This document shows positions 50,165 through 58,224 of a stretch of DNA of 64,000 nucleotides, in pieces. Below the pieces are notes generated by a model. The model was not told where the DNA came from, searched no databases, and saw nothing but the letters and a program-made list of their open reading frames with translations. How positions within the stretch are numbered: position 1 is the first letter of the stretch; every line of letters starts with the position of its first letter. The DNA comes from an archaeon (lineage in GTDB: Archaea; B1Sed10-29; JAJSAI01). The position numbers and the translations under genes are program-made. Location of the stretch: contig JAJSAI010000019.1 of the NCBI GenBank assembly GCA_024274695.1, forward strand, positions 29,346 to 93,345, read 5' to 3'.

Positions 50165-51705
50165 AGAACGCTAGGCTAAAGCTTTACGTGATATCATTCA
50201 TTGTCATAGGGCTGGTCCCATTCGCATTCAAGCCCCTTCAGTTCGGCATGGACTTCACGGGCGGGACCATAATAAACATCCAGTTGTCCGAGCCCGTGGA
50301 AGGTCCTGAAAAAGAGGCTCTCGTGAGAGTGCTCCAGGACAGGCTTAACAAGTACGGGCTGAAGGACATGAAGGTCAGGCCAGGGGGCCCTGACTTTGTG
50401 ATGGTTGAAGTGGCTGAAACAGACCCTAAGACCATAGCATCAATACAAGAGATCATAAGCGAGCAGGGAAGATTCGAGGCCATGTTCGAGGGCAAGCCGA
50501 TCCTGGAATCGGACGACATTGTTGGAGTGGTCTCCGACCCTGCCCAGGGGTACAAGGTATACCGCACGGGAAACGGGTACGGCTGGAGCGTGCCCTTCCT
50601 CGTCAGCCCAGAGGGTGCGGAAAAGTTTTTCAGCGCGGTGGCCGGAAGGTGCACTCTGGATCCTAAGGACCCGAGCGGGCAGCAGTGTCTTGAAAAAGTT
50701 TACATGTTCATAGACAGGCCGCAGAACGCGGTCCTCCTCATGACCCCTGAAGAGTACGCGAAAGAAAAGAGCATACCCGAGCAGTTCGACCAGCCGAGGG
50801 AAGGGCCTAGTGTCAGCACTGTCCCGCTGGACGAGCTCTTGAGCCAGTCAGGAATAGGTCTGATCGTCACAGACTCTGTTGACAGCACGGTCCTGGAAAA
50901 GGTGGCGAACAAGACTGTGATAATCCAGAAGGGAAGCCCTCTTGAGAAGTACACCGACTACCTTAACAAAACAGCCGCGAGGGTGGTGGTGAAGGCAAAA
51001 CCCGAGGGCGTTAAGTACTTTGTCCCGTACGCTATTAACCTGCAGAGCATTGTGAGGCTAACGGAGGGCGTGACAGTAAGGGAGATATACAACCCGTCCA
51101 TCACAGGATACGCTCCCACGCTTGAGGACGCCATTGCGCAGAGGGACAGGATCAGGATAATCCTGGAGTCAGGCAAGCTCCCTGTGACAGTACAAGTTTC
51201 AGGAGTGTCCACGATATCCGCGTCCCTCGGCAGACAGTTCCTATACTACTCGGGCGTGGCGGGACTGTTCGCGATACTCACAGTATCCGGAGTAGTGTTC
51301 TTGAGGTACAGGAAGCCAAAGCTCTCCGCGGCCATGGTGATGATAAGCATGACTGAAGCGATCATGATCCTTGGGATGGCTGCGTGGATAGGCTGGCAGC
51401 TTGACCTTCCAGCGGTGGCAGGAGTGATCGCGGCAGTGGGTACTGGAGTGGACCACCTCATAATAATCACTGACGAGGCCATGAGAGGAGTTTCAGAAAA
51501 GAGGGTGGGTCTGGCGGCGAAAATACGCAGGGCAGTGAACATAATAATGATGGCTGCTTTCACGACGATAATAGCCATGTTCCCCCTGTTCACCCTCGGG
51601 CTTGGCGCGCTGAAAGGATTCGCTCTCACGACCATACTCGGTTCTCTCATGGGAGTCTTTATAGCCAGGCCCGCTTACGCCGAGCTTGTAGGGAGGCTGG
51701 TTTGA
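50161..51705 (+). CDS. secD: protein-export membrane protein SecD
   Basis: A 514-residue SecD, the partner of SecF. TM1 is followed by QFGMDFTGGTIINIQL, the outer P1 domain spans about 40-330 and includes GYGWSVPFLVSPEGAEKFF, and the C-terminal helices have GVIAAVGTGVDHLIIITDE with the conserved acidic residue. The outer region is longer than the minimal archaeal form by some inserted sequence with sequons (NKT twice). It starts with GTG overlapping secF. The order secF then secD is typical for archaea. Confidence 0.94.
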   Translation: MKNARLKLYVISFIVIGLVPFAFKPLQFGMDFTGGTIINIQLSEPVEGPEKEALVRVLQDRLNKYGLKDMKVRPGGPDFVMVEVAETDPKTIASIQEIISEQGRFEAMFEGKPILESDDIVGVVSDPAQGYKVYRTGNGYGWSVPFLVSPEGAEKFFSAVAGRCTLDPKDPSGQQCLEKVYMFIDRPQNAVLLMTPEEYAKEKSIPEQFDQPREGPSVSTVPLDELLSQSGIGLIVTDSVDSTVLEKVANKTVIIQKGSPLEKYTDYLNKTAARVVVKAKPEGVKYFVPYAINLQSIVRLTEGVTVREIYNPSITGYAPTLEDAIAQRDRIRIILESGKLPVTVQVSGVSTISASLGRQFLYYSGVAGLFAILTVSGVVFLRYRKPKLSAAMVMISMTEAIMILGMAAWIGWQLDLPAVAGVIAAVGTGVDHLIIITDEAMRGVSEKRVGLAAKIRRAVNIIMMAAFTTIIAMFPLFTLGLGALKGFALTTILGSLMGVFIARPAYAELVGRLV

Positions 51706-52398
51706 TTGGAGAGGATCCCCACAGGCATAAGCGGTCTTGACGAGTTCATAGGAGGAGGCCTGATAAGGGGCAGCACTAACCTGCTGAAAGGCCCTTCAGG
51801 AGTGGGGAAGAGCGTGATGGGCCTCCAGTTCTTGTACGCGGGCGCGGTAGACTACGGGGAAAACGGACTGATGATCCAGGTTCACGGTTACCCTACTGAC
51901 ATAGAATGGTACCAGTCAGCATTTGGGTGGGACTTTTCAAAACTCTCGGAAGAAGGCAAGGTTATCTTCACCGCGTTCTCTCCCTCTGACCTCTCAAAAT
52001 TTGAGCTCAGGACCCTCCACTCTGACGTGATCCTGCAGCTCTACAAGATAATAGGTGAAGTGAAGGCGAAGAGAATAGTCTTTGACTCTATAACCCCTGT
52101 CGGGTTCAGTTTTTCTGAGAGAAGAGAATACCGGAACGTGATCTACCTTCTCTCTAAGGCCCTGAAAGAAAAGGGGTGCACGAGCATATTCATATCAGAA
52201 TGCGATCCTGACGGGAAGTCCTTCTTCCCTGAAGAGGACTTCGTGTTTGACAGCGTGTTCCGGCTTTCCAGGACCCGGGAAAAAGGCCAGGTCATAACAC
52301 AGCTTCACGTTGACAAGATGGTGGCCTCCGATCCTGTGAAACAACCTCTCCCAGTAGACATCACCGATTCCGGGATGATAGTCATACCTCCGTTCTGA
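51706..52398 (+). CDS. KaiC/Rad55-like RecA-superfamily ATPase
   Basis: A 230-residue single-domain KaiC-like ATPase. The N-terminus has ERIPTGISGLDEFIGGGL, then Walker A GPSGVGKSVMGLQFLYAG and Walker B RIVFDSITPVG. Family members act as regulators or signalling ATPases; the target here is unknown. TTG follows the secD stop directly. A link to protein export is only positional. The next gene is an exported small protein, which might be an unrelated neighbour. Confidence 0.85.
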   Translation: MERIPTGISGLDEFIGGGLIRGSTNLLKGPSGVGKSVMGLQFLYAGAVDYGENGLMIQVHGYPTDIEWYQSAFGWDFSKLSEEGKVIFTAFSPSDLSKFELRTLHSDVILQLYKIIGEVKAKRIVFDSITPVGFSFSERREYRNVIYLLSKALKEKGCTSIFISECDPDGKSFFPEEDFVFDSVFRLSRTREKGQVITQLHVDKMVASDPVKQPLPVDITDSGMIVIPPF

Positions 52399-52433
52399 AA
52401 CTTTTTTATACCCCCGCAATCCTTTTCATTCTC

Positions 52434-52844
52434 ATGAAGTTTGTGATAGTGGTCACGCTTTTGGTCGTGCTGTTCATAGCCAGCATGCTCTTGTTCCCGT
52501 ACGCTGGAGAAATAGCATCCTCCCTTACCCCCAAGCCAACACCGAAGCTGAAGGTCTGGGTGGATAAAGAACCAGCGCCAGTGTACGATCCTGAAAACTG
52601 CACGATACAAGCCCAGTGGACGATAGCCAATGACGGGGATCCTGCCTCCGACATTCTGGTAGAGCTGGCGGTCCTTGACAAAAGCACGGGAGAAACCGTG
52701 GCAAAGAAAATAGAAACGGTGGGCAGGATAGAAAAAGGACAGGAAAACAGCAGGCTCGTGAAGATGGTTGTAGGCTGCGTTAACGTGAGCCAGGGCAGCG
52801 TGTTGTACGAGGTGACCGCGAGAATAGTCAACTACTCTGTCTGA
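52434..52844 (+). CDS. exported small beta-sandwich protein
   Basis: A 136-residue protein with an N-terminal membrane anchor or signal (VIVVTLLVVLFIASMLLF) and a beta-rich outside domain: LKVWVDKEPAPVYDPENC, then IQAQWTIANDGDPASDILVELAV. The pattern resembles a CARDB-type Ig-like fold. Two cysteines (ENC and VGC) may bond, and there are N-linked sequons (NCT, NVS, NYS). A TATA-like tttttata lies about 25 bases upstream. Function unknown. Confidence 0.62.
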   Translation: MKFVIVVTLLVVLFIASMLLFPYAGEIASSLTPKPTPKLKVWVDKEPAPVYDPENCTIQAQWTIANDGDPASDILVELAVLDKSTGETVAKKIETVGRIEKGQENSRLVKMVVGCVNVSQGSVLYEVTARIVNYSV

Positions 52845-53490
52845 ACACTTCTCCTGAGAACACAGCATGCTCTTCTCCTGGCACAGCATCCTGCACGAAC
52901 CCGAGCCAGTACACTATCCCCCCCGGGCCGAACGCGCGCCTGTACTTTTCCAGCTGGCCTTTCCAGTCCCTCCTCATGTCCTCTGGAGAGCCGAAGTAGT
53001 ACTTGCATTCAAGCCAGTTCAGCACGCTACCGTGAATCCGGACAGGCTCGGGGAACAGGAAATCAGGCCTAAGTTTTCCCTCCAGCTCATCCCCGCGCAG
53101 GAACCTCACCCCCCTGCGCGAAAGCCAGTCCGCCACAGCGTTTTCCACCATCCTGCCGTTTGACCTTGCTCTCCTGACAGCAGAAGAGGAGTAAAACAAG
53201 TCCCTCTCTTCAGCCTCCTGCATTTCTTTTTCCAGCCTTGGGCTTGAGCCTATTTTCTTGCGTATCATTTTGCCCAGGAGAACTGGTGGAATACCATGCC
53301 TCCTGGAAAGCAGGAGAATGCTTTCTCCCGAGAGCCATTCCCTCTCTATCCCCGAGTTCAACACCCTGTGGTAACTCCTCTTAACGTTCCTGACAACCTT
53401 TTTCTCTAGTATGTTCAGGAGCAGAGGATTATTACCAACATTGTCTTCAGAAACCTCTTGGAAGACTTTCCAGTACTCTGATTCTTTCAT
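52828..53490 (-). CDS. TPD-domain protein (CDIN1/C15orf41 homologue)
   Basis: A 220-residue homologue of the CDIN1 (C15orf41) family, a predicted restriction-type nuclease fold. The N-terminal half is helical and includes a helix-turn-helix-like stretch (SILLLSRRHGIPPVLLGKM). The TPD nuclease part has LRPDFLFPEPVRIHGSVLNW, then LECKYYFG (E-x-K active-site pair) and FGPGGIVYWLGF. ATG 53490 is chosen because a TATA-like tttataata sits 28 bases upstream; a longer frame to 53535 would run across it. Substrate unknown. Confidence 0.85.
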   Translation of the reverse strand: MKESEYWKVFQEVSEDNVGNNPLLLNILEKKVVRNVKRSYHRVLNSGIEREWLSGESILLLSRRHGIPPVLLGKMIRKKIGSSPRLEKEMQEAEERDLFYSSSAVRRARSNGRMVENAVADWLSRRGVRFLRGDELEGKLRPDFLFPEPVRIHGSVLNWLECKYYFGSPEDMRRDWKGQLEKYRRAFGPGGIVYWLGFVQDAVPGEEHAVFSGEVFRQSS

Positions 53491-53514
53491 GTTACTACTT
53501 TCAGGAAGAACACT

Positions 53515-53523
53515 TTTATAATA
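53515..53523. promoter_or_regulatory. shared TATA box for 53490/53547
   Basis: The element tttataata is centred 28-29 bases from both start codons of the divergent pair (CDIN1-like and bud32) in a 56-base gap with no second candidate. Confidence 0.5.
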
Positions 53524-53546
53524 CATTACAGCCAAAAGGATTTAAC

Positions 53547-54140
53547 ATGCGGCTCTTGTACAAGGGTGCAGAGGCGGAGCTCTGGCGCACGGAATACCTC
53601 GGCATCCCCGCGGTAATGAAAAAAAGGTTCAGGAAGAAGTTCATCCTCCCTGAACTGGACGAGAGGATAAGGTTCCAGAGGATCAGGAGAGAATGCCTGA
53701 TGCTCTCCCAGGCCAGGCGGGCTGTCAGAACTCCGTTCGTGCTAGCAGTGGACAAAAGAGACTGCTCTTTTCTCATGGAGTTCATCCCAGGAGAGAAGGT
53801 CCGGGACCTGTTTTACAAGGGAGAAAAACTAGGACTGTCAGAGGAGATCGGGAAAAAAATCAGGGGACTGCACGAGCTTGACATAATACACGGCGACCTT
53901 ACGACCTCAAACATGATCCTGGAGGAAAAGGGAGAACTCTGCTTTATAGACTTTGGCCTGGCGTTCAAGAGCGCAAAAGAAGAGGATAAGGCCACTGACC
54001 TGCTCGTCTTCAAGAGAATGATATACTCCACCCACCCTGAGCACGCTGACACCATCTGGTCTGGTGTGTGCAAGGGCTACTCTGACGAGAAAGTCCTCGC
54101 GAAAGTGGAGGAAATAGAGTCACGGGCAAGATACCTGTGA
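53547..54140 (+). CDS. bud32: Bud32 kinase/ATPase of the KEOPS complex
   Basis: A 197-residue small kinase-like ATPase that supports Kae1 in making t6A37 of tRNA. GAEAELWR replaces the usual glycine loop, the lysine is in VMKKRFRKK, the catalytic loop is IHGDLTTSNM and the metal site is IDFGLAFK. The C-terminal tail ends VEEIESRARYL. In many archaea Bud32 is fused to Kae1; here the two genes are 4 kb apart and on opposite strands. It lies just upstream of the S15 gene. Confidence 0.95.
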   Translation: MRLLYKGAEAELWRTEYLGIPAVMKKRFRKKFILPELDERIRFQRIRRECLMLSQARRAVRTPFVLAVDKRDCSFLMEFIPGEKVRDLFYKGEKLGLSEEIGKKIRGLHELDIIHGDLTTSNMILEEKGELCFIDFGLAFKSAKEEDKATDLLVFKRMIYSTHPEHADTIWSGVCKGYSDEKVLAKVEEIESRARYL

Positions 54141-54177
54141 AGGGAAACTTTTTTAAATGCCTTCACAGGAAATTCTT

Positions 54178-54268
54178 GTAGTGTTCGCACTAGTTTGCGA
54201 GCAGGTCCTGCAATCGAGGGCCCCGGATGAACACGGGGGCGCCTGTCGCAGGGCAAGGGTGATGTAAG
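54178..54268 (+). promoter_or_regulatory. structured 5' leader of the S15 gene
   Basis: A TATA-like tttttaaa at about 54150-54157 implies a start near 54178, leaving a leader of about 90 bases, long for this genome. Two helices compete: hairpin A pairs 54185-54189 with 54196-54200, and helix B pairs 54197-54205 (one bulged G at 54201) with 54242-54249. Both need bases 54197-54200. Inside helix B a strong stem 54221-54225/54234-54238 has an eight-base loop. An 11-codon frame runs 54227-54262, and the ribosome-binding GGGTGATG lies just before the S15 ATG. Confidence 0.5.
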
Positions 54269-54730
54269 ATGGCTAGAATGCATGCTAGGAGAAGAGGGAA
54301 GAGCGGGTCAGTGCACCCGCCGATAAAAACCAGCCCCAAGTGGGTTGAGCTGTTCAAGGATGACATTGAGAAGGTCATCTGTGATCTCGCTAAACAGGAC
54401 AAGACCATGAGCGAGATAGGGATGATCCTCAGGGACCAGTACGGCGTGCCCAGTGTGAAGGCGGTTCTCGGAAAATCAATAAAACAGGTGCTGGAGGAGA
54501 ACAAGCTCGCTCCAGAGTATCCTGAGGACCTAATGAACTTGATGAGGAAAGCGGTCAAGCTGAGGAAACACCTCTCGGTCCACAAGAAGGATATTCACAA
54601 CACGCGAGCCCTACAGCTTGTGGAGTCCAAGATAAGAAGGCTCGCAAAGTACTACACGAGAGTAGGCCAGCTCCCGCAGGGCTGGAGGTACACGCCTGAA
54701 AAGGCGGCATTGATAGTCAAGGAAAGGTGA
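54269..54730 (+). CDS. rps15: ribosomal protein S15 (uS15)
   Basis: A 153-residue small-subunit protein of the archaeal/eukaryotic form with an N-terminal extension (MARMHARRRGKSGS) followed by the conserved helical core binding 16S rRNA helix 22. HPPIKTSPKWVE, SEIGMILRDQYGVPSVKAVLG and YYTRVGQLPQGWRYTPEKA are typical. It follows the structured leader and precedes S3Ae by six bases. Confidence 0.97.
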   Translation: MARMHARRRGKSGSVHPPIKTSPKWVELFKDDIEKVICDLAKQDKTMSEIGMILRDQYGVPSVKAVLGKSIKQVLEENKLAPEYPEDLMNLMRKAVKLRKHLSVHKKDIHNTRALQLVESKIRRLAKYYTRVGQLPQGWRYTPEKAALIVKER

Positions 54731-54736
54731 TAAGGA

Positions 54737-55333
54737 ATGGCTGCGCAGAAAAGAGGGGTAAAGAAGGAGAGGAAGGCCACCGACACTTGGAAGAAGAAAG
54801 TGTGGTACACGGTAATCTCTCCCAAGGAGTTCGAGTCCAAGGAAGTCGGCACAACGCCAGCCCTGAAGCCTGAACAGGTTCTGAACAGGATAATAAGAGT
54901 GTCCCTCAGAGACGTTACGGGGAACATCGCTCACCAGGCGTACACCATGCTGTTCAAGGTAAAGGAAGTGAAGGGCACGACCGCGCACACCGAGACAGCA
55001 GGGTTTGAGATGGTCAGAGAACACTTCAGAAGGAATGTGAGAAGAGGAAGGAGCATGATAACAGCAATACACGATCTAAAAACAAAGGACGGGAGAAAAG
55101 CGCAGATGACCCTGCATGTTTTCACACTTGGAAGGATAAACACGGAGAAGAAGGATCAGATACGGAAGATAGCCGTTCAGACCATTGACGAGATAGCTGG
55201 AGAGGAGACCCTGCACGGTCTCGTGAAAAAAGCGCTGTATGGAGAGCTCGGCGCAGAAGTTAAGAAGAGGGCAAAGGCGCTCTGTCCTATAAGGACAGCC
55301 ATAGTGAGCAAGCTAGAAATCCAGGGCGTCTGA
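54737..55333 (+). CDS. rps3ae: ribosomal protein S3Ae (eS1)
   Basis: A 198-residue small-subunit protein unique to archaea and eukaryotes. Typical segments are DTWKKKVWYTVISPKEF, NRIIRVSLRDVTGN and ELGAEVKKRAKALCPIRTA. The N-terminus is basic (MAAQKRGVKKERKA). It forms an operon with S15 upstream and the DUF92 membrane protein two bases after its stop. Confidence 0.96.
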   Translation: MAAQKRGVKKERKATDTWKKKVWYTVISPKEFESKEVGTTPALKPEQVLNRIIRVSLRDVTGNIAHQAYTMLFKVKEVKGTTAHTETAGFEMVREHFRRNVRRGRSMITAIHDLKTKDGRKAQMTLHVFTLGRINTEKKDQIRKIAVQTIDEIAGEETLHGLVKKALYGELGAEVKKRAKALCPIRTAIVSKLEIQGV

Positions 55334-55335
55334 AG

Positions 55336-56004
55336 ATGATTCAGACCATGCTCCTCCCCCTTGCCATAGGCCTGCTGGCCATGGCCGGGGGGACAATAAG
55401 CCTTTCAGGAGGAGTATCAGGAATTCTCCTGGGGTACATTATAGTATTATCCCAGGGGATAGAATGGTTCTACCTCCTTCTACTATTTTTCGTTATAGGA
55501 GAGGCTGCCACAAAGTACAAGCACAGGCTTAAGTGCCTGAAGAAAGTTCACCAGAAGAAGAGAACCTCAAAGCACGTTGTCGCTAACGGCGGTATCGCGG
55601 CCCTAATGTCCATGCTGGGAGGCCCTGCGGGAATGTACGGTTTTCTTGGAGCGCTTTCAGCAGCAGTGAATGACACTGTCTCATCCGAGATAGGCGTGCT
55701 GTCAAAAAGGGATCCTGTCATGATAACGACTTTCGAGAAGGTCCCTCCTGGAACGAATGGGGGAGTAAGTGTTCTCGGGACTGTCATGGGGCTCGCAGCG
55801 TCAGCAGTGTTTGCCGCCGCGGCCTGGGCTCTGCTGGGAGCATCCCCCGCTCCTGTAATCCTGGCAGGAGTTATGGGATGCTTTGCGGACTCTCTGTTCG
55901 GGGCACTGGTTTAAAACCGCGGAATCGTGGGCAACAGTTCTACCAACATAATCGCAACCCTCTCAGGAGCTCTTGGCGGGATGATACTATGCTTGATCCT
56001 CTAG
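55336..56004 (+). CDS. DUF92 (TMEM19/VTE6-type) membrane protein with in-frame TAA
   Basis: A polytopic membrane protein of the DUF92 family, which includes the plant phytyl-phosphate kinase VTE6. NDTVSSEIGVLSKRDPVMI and PGTNGGVSVLGTVMG are the core motifs. A TAA at 55912-55914 ends it after 192 residues (FADSLFGALV), but the same frame continues with NRGIVGNSSTNIIATLSGAL and GGMILCLIL to a TAG at 56002-56004, exactly the normal family C-terminus. Family members usually have Glu at the stop position, one G-to-T change away. Overlap of the extended frame with carS supports the longer gene. A lipid-related function fits its neighbour carS. Confidence 0.82.
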
Positions 56005-56510
56005 GCCTTGACCCGTTGCTGTCAGCCCTGCTCATGTTCTTTCCAGCGTACGTGGCAAACTTCTCTCCCGCGTTCATGTCAGGCCTTCTCAGATGGAAGT
56101 GGCATCCCATCGACAGGGGCAGAAAATGGTCTGACGGCAGGAGAGTTCTTGGGGACGGGAAGACCCTTGAAGGGGTTATACTAGGAATCGTGACAGGAAC
56201 ACTTGCAGGAGCAGCACTGTCTTTATTCTTCGGACAAGACCTCCTGCTTCCAGCATTCCTCGCTTCCGCGGGAGCCATGCTCGGGGATGCTGTCGGCAGT
56301 TTTTTCAAGAGAAGAGCAGGAGTGCCACGGGGAGGAATGTGGTTCCCTGTGGACCAGCTTGATTTCCTCGCGGGGGCCGTGGCCCTCATGAGCCCGGTTT
56401 ACCTGCCTGGAGCGGGCGCGCTTTTGTTCGTCGCGCTCGTGACCATCGCGTTCCACTTGTCACTGAACCTCGCAGGATGGGCTTTGGGGTTAAAGAATGT
56501 TCCGTGGTAA
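55989..56510 (+). CDS. carS: CDP-archaeol synthase CarS
   Basis: A 173-residue membrane enzyme that activates unsaturated archaetidic acid with CTP to give CDP-archaeol, the branch point for archaeal phospholipids. The signature HPIDRGRKWSDGRRVLGDGK with T-L-E-G after it marks the family, followed by GAMLGDAVGSFFKRR and VDQLDFL. ATG 55989 gives a normal N-terminus (MLDPLGLDPLLSAL). It overlaps the full-length DUF92 frame by 16 bases and the archaeosortase-like gene by 14. Confidence 0.93.
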   Translation: MLDPLGLDPLLSALLMFFPAYVANFSPAFMSGLLRWKWHPIDRGRKWSDGRRVLGDGKTLEGVILGIVTGTLAGAALSLFFGQDLLLPAFLASAGAMLGDAVGSFFKRRAGVPRGGMWFPVDQLDFLAGAVALMSPVYLPGAGALLFVALVTIAFHLSLNLAGWALGLKNVPW

Positions 56511-56943
56511 AATCAGAACCGTGCTGTTGTTCGCTGCAGTGTTTTCAGCATCTTTTGCGCTATTCCACGCCCTGCCCCTTGACTGGCTTGAGCACGCGAC
56601 AGCACAAGGATCTGCCGCGGTCCTGCGGGCCGCGGGCATTGATTCTTCAGCTGACGGGAAGACTATCCTCCTGCAGGGCGAGCCGGCCGCTGTGATAATA
56701 CCCTCCTGCACGGGGGTAGACTCGCTCAGCATCCTGTTCGCTCTCGCGGCCGCAGATCCCCTGATGACAAGAAAAAGAAAGGCCGTGATGCTGTGCGCTG
56801 GAGTCCCCTTGCTGCTGTCGTTTAACTTTGTCAGGATAGCCCTCACGGTGATCAGCCCGGAATGGTTTCCCATGCACTTCCTGACCTGGATGGCCAGCGC
56901 GGGGCTGATCTTCGTCTTGTGGACGCTGTTTTCTAAGACTTAG
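56497..56943 (+). CDS. archaeosortase/exosortase-like protein
   Basis: A 148-residue membrane protein with the exosortase/archaeosortase active-site pattern: the cysteine in IIPSCTGVDSL, the arginine in NFVRIALTV and the histidine in FPMHFLTWM. Known archaeosortases are 180-300 residues, so this is a minimal form with four or five helices. Such enzymes cut C-terminal sorting signals of surface proteins and may attach them to lipid. It overlaps carS, making a lipid link plausible. Its substrate is not clear; the surface proteins here lack a PGF-type signal. Confidence 0.78.
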   Translation: MFRGKIRTVLLFAAVFSASFALFHALPLDWLEHATAQGSAAVLRAAGIDSSADGKTILLQGEPAAVIIPSCTGVDSLSILFALAAADPLMTRKRKAVMLCAGVPLLLSFNFVRIALTVISPEWFPMHFLTWMASAGLIFVLWTLFSKT

Positions 56944-57130
56944 GCTTGGCCTCTTTTATTTCCTTCTTAAGCTTTTCTACGGTCACGTCCTCTTCTATTC
57001 CCTCGAGCATTTCCTCTATCTCGTCCTCGTTCATGTCAAGAGCGCTCTTCGTGGCAAGCTTGTCCTCCAGCGCGGCTTCTCCCAGCAGAGGGGATCCAGG
57101 GTGTTTGAACAACGTTTTCTTCTCAGTCAT
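56933..57130 (-). CDS. small acidic protein of unknown function
   Basis: A 65-residue hydrophilic protein: MTEKKTLFKHPGSPLLGEAA, then a strongly acidic helix (NEDEIEEMLEGIEEDVTVEK) and a lysine-rich tail. No cysteines or membrane segments. Its ATG is 27-28 bases from the TATA box it shares with the second Orc1/Cdc6 gene, supporting it as a real leaderless gene. Its end overlaps the archaeosortase gene by 11 bases on the other strand. No family recognised. Confidence 0.6.
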   Translation of the reverse strand: MTEKKTLFKHPGSPLLGEAALEDKLATKSALDMNEDEIEEMLEGIEEDVTVEKLKKEIKEAKPKS

Positions 57131-57152
57131 GAAGATAAGTAAGGTGGTAAGG

Positions 57153-57162
57153 TAATAAATAC
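57153..57162. promoter_or_regulatory. shared TATA box for 57130/57185
   Basis: The element taataaatac is centred 27 bases from both start codons of the divergent pair, in a 54-base gap. The same ten bases occur in the shared box at 45879-45888. Confidence 0.5.
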
Positions 57163-57184
57163 TTTATCTGAGAGAATATTTCAC

Positions 57185-58210
57185 ATGAGCCTGCTGATGC
57201 AGGGAGAAACCCTGTTCTCGTTCATAGACTCTCTTGATCCTGACTTTGTCCCAAGGGTTCTCCCTCACAGGGAGGGCCAGCAGGAGGCCATAGCAGACTG
57301 CATAAGGCCCCTGATAAACGGTTACAGGGGAAGGCATGTTCTGGTTACCGGGAAGGCGGGCATAGGAAAAACCGCGACAGTGCAAAGGATGCTCGCAGAC
57401 CTTAGAGAAGAGTCCGCGGTGGCCAGCGTTTTCGTGAACTGCTGGAAGAAGAACTCCAGTTTCAGGATACTGTCTGAAGCATGCCACCAGTTAGGGTACC
57501 AGTTCACTCACAATCTTGGGACGGATGAGGTGCTGTACAAGATAAAAAAACTGGTTGGAGACAAGGGGATCGTGTTCGCCCTTGACGAGGTTGACAAGGC
57601 CCAGGACGATGACTTCCTGTACTACCTGGCAGAGGAGATCCCCCGGCTCGTGCTCGTGATGATCACCAACGACCGAACCTGGTTCTCAAGAGTGGACCAG
57701 AGGATCAGGTCCAGAATAATCCCTGAAGAGATAGAGTTCCCTCCGTACTCGCTGGAGGAGATGAGGGACATTCTTGCTCTCAGGAGGGATTACGCGTTCT
57801 ACGATGGCACCTGGTCAGAAGACGCGTTCGAGATGGTTGTTAAGAAAGCGCACGCCGCCAAGGACGTTCGGCTTGGCATCCTCCTGCTCAGGGAGAGCGG
57901 TCTTGAGGCAGAAAAAGACGCGAGCAGGAAAGTGCTGCCAGAGCACGTGACCAGGGCCTCCGGCAGGCTACTGGCCCACGCTGAAGCGGGATTGGACGAG
58001 GACGAAAAGCTCATACTCCAGGCAGTGAAAGAACTGGGTCAGGAGGTTTCTGGAAAAGTTTACGAGAAGTACGTTGCCCTCGGGGGGAGGAAGAGCCACA
58101 GGACCTTCGAGAGGAAAGTGAACTCCCTGGAAGAAAAAGGACTTCTTAAGACAAAGAAAACAGGCAAGGGGTTCAGGGGACAGTCCACCGTGATATCCCT
58201 TTCAGGATAA
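57185..58210 (+). CDS. Orc1/Cdc6-family AAA+ protein (second copy)
   Basis: A 341-residue AAA+ protein of the Orc1/Cdc6 family. Walker A is GKAGIGKTATVQ, Walker B is IVFALDEVDKAQ, sensor 1 is MITNDRTW, and the C-terminal winged helix (KSHRTFERKVNSLEEKGLL) is complete. It is about 60 residues shorter than the copy at 35603 and differs throughout, so it may bind another origin or have a regulatory role. It is preceded by a shared TATA box. Confidence 0.9.
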   Translation: MSLLMQGETLFSFIDSLDPDFVPRVLPHREGQQEAIADCIRPLINGYRGRHVLVTGKAGIGKTATVQRMLADLREESAVASVFVNCWKKNSSFRILSEACHQLGYQFTHNLGTDEVLYKIKKLVGDKGIVFALDEVDKAQDDDFLYYLAEEIPRLVLVMITNDRTWFSRVDQRIRSRIIPEEIEFPPYSLEEMRDILALRRDYAFYDGTWSEDAFEMVVKKAHAAKDVRLGILLLRESGLEAEKDASRKVLPEHVTRASGRLLAHAEAGLDEDEKLILQAVKELGQEVSGKVYEKYVALGGRKSHRTFERKVNSLEEKGLLKTKKTGKGFRGQSTVISLSG

Positions 58211-58224
58211 CCCCATTTTTTGGG

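Noticed and set aside
54178-54268. tRNA or box C/D RNA upstream of S15
   Set aside because: GATGA-like and GTGATG strings occur but no matching D box and no closing terminal stem; a leader structure is more likely.
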